In this document: positions 57,045-64,000 of the stretch, piece by piece | How positions within the stretch are numbered: the first letter of the stretch is position 1 | Layout: every line of letters begins with the position of its first letter | Assembly (NCBI RefSeq): GCF_000218685.1 | Contig: NW_006763294.1 | Location: forward strand, 2,242,126-2,306,125 | DNA: 64,000 nucleotides | Direction: 5' to 3' | Source: Serpula lacrymans var. lacrymans S7.9 | Lineage: Eukaryota > Basidiomycota > Agaricomycetes > Boletales > Serpulaceae | The notes under the pieces: model-generated | Databases searched by the model: none | Told to the model about the DNA's origin: nothing | The model's input: the letters and a program-made list of their open reading frames with translations, nothing else | Program-made: the position numbers and the translations under genes

Positions 57045-57718
57045 GGCGTGCGCTGGTTCGTGGTAAAGCCACACGATAAGTGTACTACATCGTGCCACGG
57101 TACGATAACTTCTACTCCTGTACGTTGGCACGTCGATTTGGAGCCTACGATCTATATTTGACATAGGGACTGATGACATTTTGGACATAGGGATCGGAAC
57201 ACGGAAGCAAAGCTACCGTGGTGAATATGGTCCGCCGGATTGCCGCTTTTTCGTCGATGAGCTCGGCGTGATGACGGTATATGGGGCAAGCAGGCTCATG
57301 TGGTTTGTCTTGGGTGCTCGCGAGAAGCTTGGAGGTGCTGCGGAGGAAGGAGGGGGGTATAGTGCTGGGGTGTTTGCAGGTATGCATGCGCAGTGGTGGT
57401 GAAGTGATTAATGTACATATCGTGCTAGTATAGTGAGTGGTATATGGATATGAAGTCTGTTTTGCAAGGGCATGAGACTTTTTCGCGGAGTCTGGGCTTT
57501 GTGAACCAAACCGGTTTGCGGTCTGTGAGACCGCGCCCACGAGGTGTGTCCTGGGAAAGCCCGGTGGCAATACACAGCACGGGAGTCGCAGCCCACGACT
57601 CTTTCAAACCTCGCCCCTTCGTCATCTCCGCCAACGACGACCAACCTCGAGGTCTCTTCTTGCTTGTCTTTAGACTTCCACCATTACCTGTTGGCTCAGG
57701 CCAAAGAGAAGAGGCCCC
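57045..57718. other. Intergenic region upstream of FKS1
   Basis: About 670 bp. Presumed FKS1 promoter with a pyrimidine-rich stretch around 57640-57690 just before the start. No other gene supported. Confidence 0.5.
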
Positions 57719-60700
57719 ATGTATCCCCATTCCTCGTCCCCAACAGGTGATCCCAATGATCCTTTCAGCTCTGCTGCCGCTGTTCCTCGCAGATACGCAT
57801 ATGACAACGATTCAGACAATGTAGACTCGTATGGACGCAGAGACACCTATGCCTCAGACAGTAGTAATAATGGACTAAACGACGACCGCTATTTCGACAA
57901 CAGCCCTTACGATCCTTACAGTATGTGGAGCCCACTCTCACTCCCTTTCTCATGCTCATACATCTTCTTCGCAAGCCCATCCAGACACAGATTCAGATGT
58001 CGACGTCTACGGACAGCGTTATCATCCTTCTGCAGAGTCTCTGGGTGCCTCCCGTGTAGGCATGTCGGACTCGGTTGCTACAACGTATGCCGAATATAGT
58101 GGCCCCCCTGGTGCTCGTGAATCGTACCCAGCTTGGACCGTAGAGCGTCAAATTCCTCTTTCAAAAGAGGAAATCGAAGACATCTTTTTGGACCTTACAC
58201 AAAAATTCGGTTTCCAACGAGACTCCATGCGTAATATGGTAAGGAAGCTTCTCATTTAATCACTGCATAGATACTATCGCTCTAACTCATCTTTTTCAAG
58301 TTCGACTTCCTGATGCAATTGCTTGACAGTCGAGCATCACGTATGTCACCAAATCAGGCATTGCTTACGCTTCATGCAGACTATATCGGTGGCGAACACG
58401 CCAACTACCGTAAATGGTATTTTGCCGCTCAACTGGACCTTGATGATGCTGTAGGCCATGCCCAAAATCCCGGCATCCAGCGATTGAAATCAGTTAAGCG
58501 CAAAGGCGGTCCTCGCACCGCAAACGAAAAGTCGCTTCAGACTGCGATGGAAAGATGGCGTCAAGCAATGAACAACATGAGTCAGTACGACAGGCTGAGG
58601 CAGATTGCGCTTTATCTCCTACTATGGGGTGAGGCAGCCCAAGTTCGCTTCGTCCCTGAGTGCCTATGCTTTATCTTCAAATGCGCCGATGATTACTATC
58701 GCTCGCCCGAATGCCAAAGTAGGGTTGATTCTGTCCCAGAAGGTCTTTATCTTCGTTCTGTGGTGAAACCTCTTTACCGCTTTATTCGAGATCAAGGATA
58801 TGAAGTCATCGATGGTCGGTTCGTGCGGAGAGAAAGAGATCATGCAGAAATCATTGGTTATGATGATGTCAACCAGTTGTTCTGGTATCCCGAGGGTATT
58901 GCTCGCATTGTACTCACTGATAAAGTGAGTAGTTCCTTCGTATTTGGAAAAGCATGCTTGACACTAATAAATTGGTGTTCAGTCGAGACTTGTGGATCTT
59001 CCTCCCTCTCAGCGATTCATGAAGTTTGACCGGGTTGAATGGAATAAAGCTTTCTTCAAAACATATTACGAGAAACGGTCTTTCGGCCATCTTCTGGTCA
59101 ACTTCAATCGAATCTGGGTTATCCACGTATCTCTCTACTGGTTTTACACTGCGTATAACTCGCCTTCGGTTTATGAAATTATCAGGCCAGACAATACAGT
59201 GGTAAATTCGACGGCACTCTCATGGTCTACAACAGCGCTCGGTGGGGCTGTGGCATCTATTATCATGATCCTCGCCACGCTCGTGGAATTTTCGTACATC
59301 CCAACAACCTGGAATAACACGTCCCATCTTTCTCGTCGCCTTCTATTTTTATTCATCACGCTCGCATTGACATGTGGTCCCACATTTTACATTGCCATCG
59401 CCGAGAGTGCATCGCCTGGCGGCTCTTTGGCACTTATTCTTGGCATTGTCCAGTTTTTCATAGCGGTCGTCGCTACATTGTTATTTGCTATAATGCCTTC
59501 CGGTCGGATGTTCGGAGACCGAGTGGCTGGAAAGTCTAGGAAATACCTGGCCAGCCAAACGTTTACTGCGAGTTACCCTGGTTTACATCGGCAGGCTCGA
59601 CTGGCGTCAATTGGTCTTTGGTTCCTCGTGTTCGGCTGCAAGGCGACCGAGTCTTACTTCTTCTTGACTCTGTCTTTCCGTCAACCTATCCAGGTCATGG
59701 TCGGAATGAAGATACAAGGCTGCAATGACAAGTACTTTGGCAATGATCTCTGCACCAATCAAGCCGCTTTCACGCTGACCATCATGTACATCATGGATCT
59801 TGTTCTGTTCTTCCTGGATACTTTCCTATGGTACATCATCTGGAACACGGTATTCAGTATTATACGGTCATTCATGCTCGGTTTGTCTATATGGACGCCA
59901 TGGAAGGACATCTACACTCGTCTCCCTAAGCGGATATTTTCCAAAATGCTGGCAACTCGGGACATGGAAGTCAATTATAAGCCCAAGGTAAGCAAGTCAG
60001 GCGGTAACATGGTACGCAAACTGAACCACTTTGTATCAGGTCTTGGTGTCACAAATTTGGAATGCGATCATCATCTCGATGTATCGAGAGCATCTGCTAT
60101 CTATCGAACACGTGCAAAAGCTGTTGTATCATCAGATTGATGCTGGTCAGGAAGGCAAGCGGAGTCTTAGGGCGCCGCCGTTCTTCATTTCGCAAAGTGA
60201 CAAGGGCTTCAAGGGCGAATTCTTCCCTCCTAACAGCGAAGCAGAGCGTCGTATATCTTTCTTCGCTCAGTCACTCACGACTGCCATACCCGAGCCACTT
60301 CCGGTTGATGCTATGCCCACGTTCACGGTCTTGACACCGCATTACAGTGAGAAGGTACTGGAATTTAGTCATGTCTTGTGATGTGTTGGCTGATGTTGTT
60401 CGCTCTAGATTTTGTTGTCGTTGAGGGAAATTATTCGTGAAGAGGATCAGAACACTCGTGTAACCCTTTTGGAGTACTTGAAACAGCTTCACCCGGTCGA
60501 GTGGGACAACTTCGTCAAGGACACCAAGATTCTCGCAGAGGAATCCGCTATGTTCAATGGTACCAGTCCATTCGGGACAGACGAGAAAGGCCAGTCGAAG
60601 ATGGACGATCTTCCATTCTATTGCATTGGTTTCAAGAGTGCTGCACCTGAATTCACCCTTCGAACAAGGATTTGGGCTTCCCTTCGCGCTCAGACTCTTT

Positions 60701-63700
60701 ATCGCACGGTATCTGGTATGATGAATTACTCCAAGGCGATCAAACTACTCTACCGAGTAGAGAACCCCGAAGTCGTGCAACAGTTTGGCGGAAACACGGA
60801 CAAATTGGAGCGTGAGCTCGAGCGCATGGCACGACGCAAGTTCAAGTTTGTTGTATCCATGCAACGTTACTCGAAGTTCAACAAGGAGGAGCACGAAAAT
60901 GCTGAGTTCCTTCTGCGTGCTTACCCGGATCTCCAGATCGCGTACCTTGAAGAGGAAGCTCCACGGAAGGAGGGCGGTGACCCCAGATTGTTCTCCGCTC
61001 TCATTGATGGTCATTCCGAGTTCATCCCAGAAACCGGTCGTCGTCGCCCTAAGTTCCGCATCGAGCTACCCGGAAACCCTATCCTTGGTGACGGAAAGTC
61101 AGACAACCAGAATCACGCTATCATTTTCTACCGTGGCGAATACCTACAGCTCATCGATGCCAACCAGGACAATTACCTCGAGGAGTGTCTGAAAATTCGT
61201 AACATTCTTGGCGAGTTCGAAGAGTATTCGGTGTCGACGCAGAGTCCTTACGCACAATACGGGCACAAAGAGTTCAAGAAAGCTCCCGTCGCTATCGTCG
61301 GTGCTCGCGAGTACATCTTCTCAGAAAATATTGGTATCCTTGGTGATCTTGCTGCTGGAAAAGAACAGACATTTGGAACCTTGTCTGCCCGTGCCTGGGC
61401 TTGGATTGGTGGGAAACTCCATTACGGCCATCCCGATTTCCTCAATGGCGTATACATGAACACACGAGGAGGCATCTCAAAAGCTCAAAAAGGTCTTCAT
61501 CTGAACGAGGATATTTACGCTGGTATGAATGCTTTCGGTCGCGGTGCTCGTATCAAGCATACCGAGTACTATCAGTGTGGAAAGGGTCGTGATCTTGGCT
61601 TTGGTACGATTTTGAACTTCCAGACGAAGATCGGGACTGGTATGGGTGAACAAATGCTTTCGAGAGAGTACTACTATCTGGGTACTCAATTACCAATTGA
61701 TCGATTCCTGACATTCTACTACGGTCACCCTGGTTTCCACATTAACAACATGCTCATCATCCTTGCCGTTCAGTGCTTCGTAGTTACAAGTAAGTTTTTC
61801 CTTTGTTACTGAGTAGCTTTGCATTAATTGGTCTTCAGTGGTCTTCCTCGGAACGCTCAACTCTTCGCTCACTATATGCCAGTATACCTCAACTGGTGGC
61901 TTTTTGCCTGATCAAGGAGGATGTTACAACCTTGTGCCTGTGTTCGACTGGATACATCGTTGTATCATTAGTATTTTCTTGGTGTTTATGATAGCTTTCT
62001 TGCCTCTGTTTATCCAAGGTATGGAGCAAGATTGATTTCATTCATCTCTACGATTCTGATTATTAATAACTTTGGCAGAATTGGTGGAGCGTGGCACGGC
62101 TAGAGCTATCATTCGCTTAGGCAAACAGTTCATGTCACTTTCCCCAGTCTTCGAGGTGTTTTCAACTCAGATCTACACGCACTCTATCATCAGTAACTTG
62201 ACCTTCGGTGGTGCTCGTTACATTGCGACGGGACGTGGTTTCGCAACGACGCGTATATCTTTCAGCATCCTGTTCTCTCGCTTCGCCGGACCGAGTATTT
62301 ATCTTGGTATGAGGACCTTGATTAGCCTGTTATATGTTACAATGGCTCTGTGGACTCCATACTTGATTTACTTCTGGATATCCATTCTTGCGCTCTGTGT
62401 TGCTCCTTTCTTATTCAACCCTCATCAATTTTCGTTTGCTGATTTCATCATTGACTATCGGTAAGTAATCAAGTCATATTTCTTTGGGTTGCTACTTATG
62501 CAAACATATAATAGGGAATTCTTGCGCTGGATGTCTCGTGGTAATTCGCGATCTCATAACAACTCGTGGATTGGCTACTGCCGTATCTCTCGTACTATGA
62601 TCACTGGATACAAGAAGAAGAGGTTAGGCCTTCCATCCGAAAAACTATCTGGCGATGTTCCTCGTGCAGGATGGCGCGCTGTCATTGTTTCTGAGGTTAT
62701 CTTCCCAATTGTGATGGCAATCTTGTTCATCATTGCCTACATGTTCGTGAAATCGTTCCCGGACTCCACAGGAAGATTGCCACCCAGCCCGCTGATTCGT
62801 ATCGCTGTTGTTTCACTTGGACCCATCGTGTGGAACGCAGCTGTTCTTCTGATTTTGTTCGTGATATCAATATTCGTCGGGCCTATCGTGGATCCGAAAT
62901 GGCCTATGTTTGGTTCTGTCATGGCATTTATTGCTCATCTCCTCGGAGTCATCGGCATGCTTGGCTTTTTCGAATTCCTGGTTAGTTATTCCAATGCCTA
63001 CTTTATCTTATCGTGTTACTCATCTTCGAATAGTGGTTCCTTGAGACATGGAATGCATCACACGCCGTACTTGGTCTGATAGCCGTGATTGCAATACAAC
63101 GTGCCGTTCACAAGGTACTTATTGCGGTGTTCTTATCGCGTGAGTTCAAGCACGACGAGACGAATCGTGCCTGGTGGACAGGCCGATGGTACGGTCGTGG
63201 CCTTGGCTCCCATGTCATGTCGCAACCTGCCCGAGAATTCATTGTCAAGATCATCGAGCTATCGCTGTGGTGCTCAGACCTTCTGCTGGGTCATTTCTTA
63301 CTTTTCATGCTTACACCCCCGATCTTGCTCCCCTACGTCGACCGCCTACATGCCACTCTCTTATGTAAGTTTTCTCAAAAGATCTGTATTTGCTGCCATT
63401 CAACAGTTTTTAGTCTGGCTGCGTCCCTCCAAACAAATCCGTGCTCCCCTTTACACTCTCAAACAGAAGAAGCTACGTCGTTGGATAGTAAGCTATTTTC
63501 TACCTACATGATGATGCATGCGTTGACAGTATATTACAGATTATCAAATATGGATTCTTCTATGTTCTTGTCATCATCGTTTTCACTGCGCTGATAGCCC
63601 TTCGTGAGTATCGCCCTTGTACTACTGCATGAGGATGTATGTCCTAACTCATGAATTATTTAGCTGCTGGCTTCCGTAACAGGATTTACGTTGAATGCTC

Positions 63701-63719
63701 GCTTTGCAATAATCTCTAA
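57719..63719 (+). CDS. FKS1: FKS1: 1,3-beta-glucan synthase catalytic subunit (1,780 aa)
   Basis: This plasma-membrane GT48 enzyme polymerises UDP-glucose into the beta-1,3-glucan of the cell wall and is regulated by Rho1. Thirteen in-phase exons: 57719-57920, 57976-58238, 58301-58924, 58983-59987, 60040-60354, 60409-61789, 61839-62018, 62079-62460, 62515-62980, 63034-63364, 63414-63487, 63540-63603 and 63664-63719. An Asp/Ser/Tyr-rich cytosolic N-terminus is followed by the FKS1 domain ([17 protein letters not shown]), a first membrane cluster, the cytosolic GT48 domain ([59 protein letters not shown]) and a second membrane cluster. The hot-spot-1 equivalent is FLTLSFRQP (590-598), and the hot-spot-2 equivalent is DWIHRCII (1300-1307). 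The length is typical for basidiomycetes, and the end at ECSLCNNL is complete. Confidence 0.96.
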
Positions 63720-64000
63720 TGGTATCAATCTCTCCAATTCATATCCACGACATTTTATAGACTATCCACTATTACTTGTACTCTTTTTCGTCTGGTAAAT
63801 TCTTGCCACTTTCTGCTCTGGACACTTTCATGGACAGCTTCCCACAAGTCTGGAGATGTTGACATCATAAATCTCTTCGTACTGCATGGACATCTACTGT
63901 AGTTTACGGATACGAATGAATTTTACGAAGTTCTTTCATGCCAGTGGTTGTGTGCTGAGTTTTGCAGGTTAGTCCTCCGTTAAGTTACTTTCGCTCGGGC
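63720..64000. other. 3' flank of FKS1, nothing recognised
   Basis: About 280 bp to the end of the window; presumed 3' UTR. Confidence 0.4.

Noticed and set aside
1..64000. tRNA, rRNA or other structured RNA genes
   Set aside because: No cloverleaf with intact A and B boxes or rRNA signature was recognised by eye; a dedicated scan would be needed to exclude them.

Overview
The window is nuclear DNA of a filamentous fungus, almost certainly an Agaricomycete (mushroom-forming basidiomycete). Host genes are split by many short GT-AG introns (about 45-60 bp). One gene encodes a 1,780-residue FKS1 beta-1,3-glucan synthase. The repeats belong to families typical of Agaricomycetes: Ty1/copia, chromodomain Ty3/gypsy, pogo-like, Helitron PIF1 helicase, DUF6589 and RecQ. 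Family names come from recognising motifs by eye, and no database search was run.

Layout. 1-7832: a membrane-protein gene of a large Agaricomycete paralogous family, its exon split at 540 by a young, complete copia element (540-6607). The copia has identical 320-bp LTRs, a 5-bp target duplication and one 1,417-codon gag-pol frame. 8255-28772: ordinary gene-rich DNA, with a small two-exon gene, an acidic disordered protein, a Ser/Pro-rich membrane protein, IRE1 (minus) back to back with JIP5/WDR55 (plus), an ALDH7-type dehydrogenase, a nine-exon coiled-coil gene and a four-finger CCCH protein. 29254-55811: a nested repeat block. It holds a MITE, three copies of a dispersed repeat (family A), two decayed gypsy elements, a hairpin-rich array of 21-bp units, a gypsy 3' end with its LTR (family B, three copies, one a solo LTR with target duplication), a 1.4-kb TIR element carrying a coiled-coil gene, a Helitron helicase remnant, a pogo-like transposase/SAP remnant, and a 5.8-kb element with about 104-bp inverted termini that carries a DUF6589 gene and a RecQ helicase gene. 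56155-63719: a small membrane-protein gene and FKS1.

How the parts relate. IRE1 (ER stress sensor) and JIP5 (ribosome biogenesis) start only about 197 bp apart and may share a promoter. FKS1 makes the main cell-wall glucan. The repeat block sits between intact single-copy genes and looks like a sink for successive insertions. Most of its frames are closed by stops that look like C-to-T or G-to-A changes, whereas the copia at the left end is clean.

The best candidate for an undescribed system is the DUF6589 + RecQ element (49976-55811). Both genes lie between long terminal inverted repeats, and each terminus can itself fold into a hairpin. Exon borders below were placed by splice consensus and reading-phase continuity and should be taken as models.
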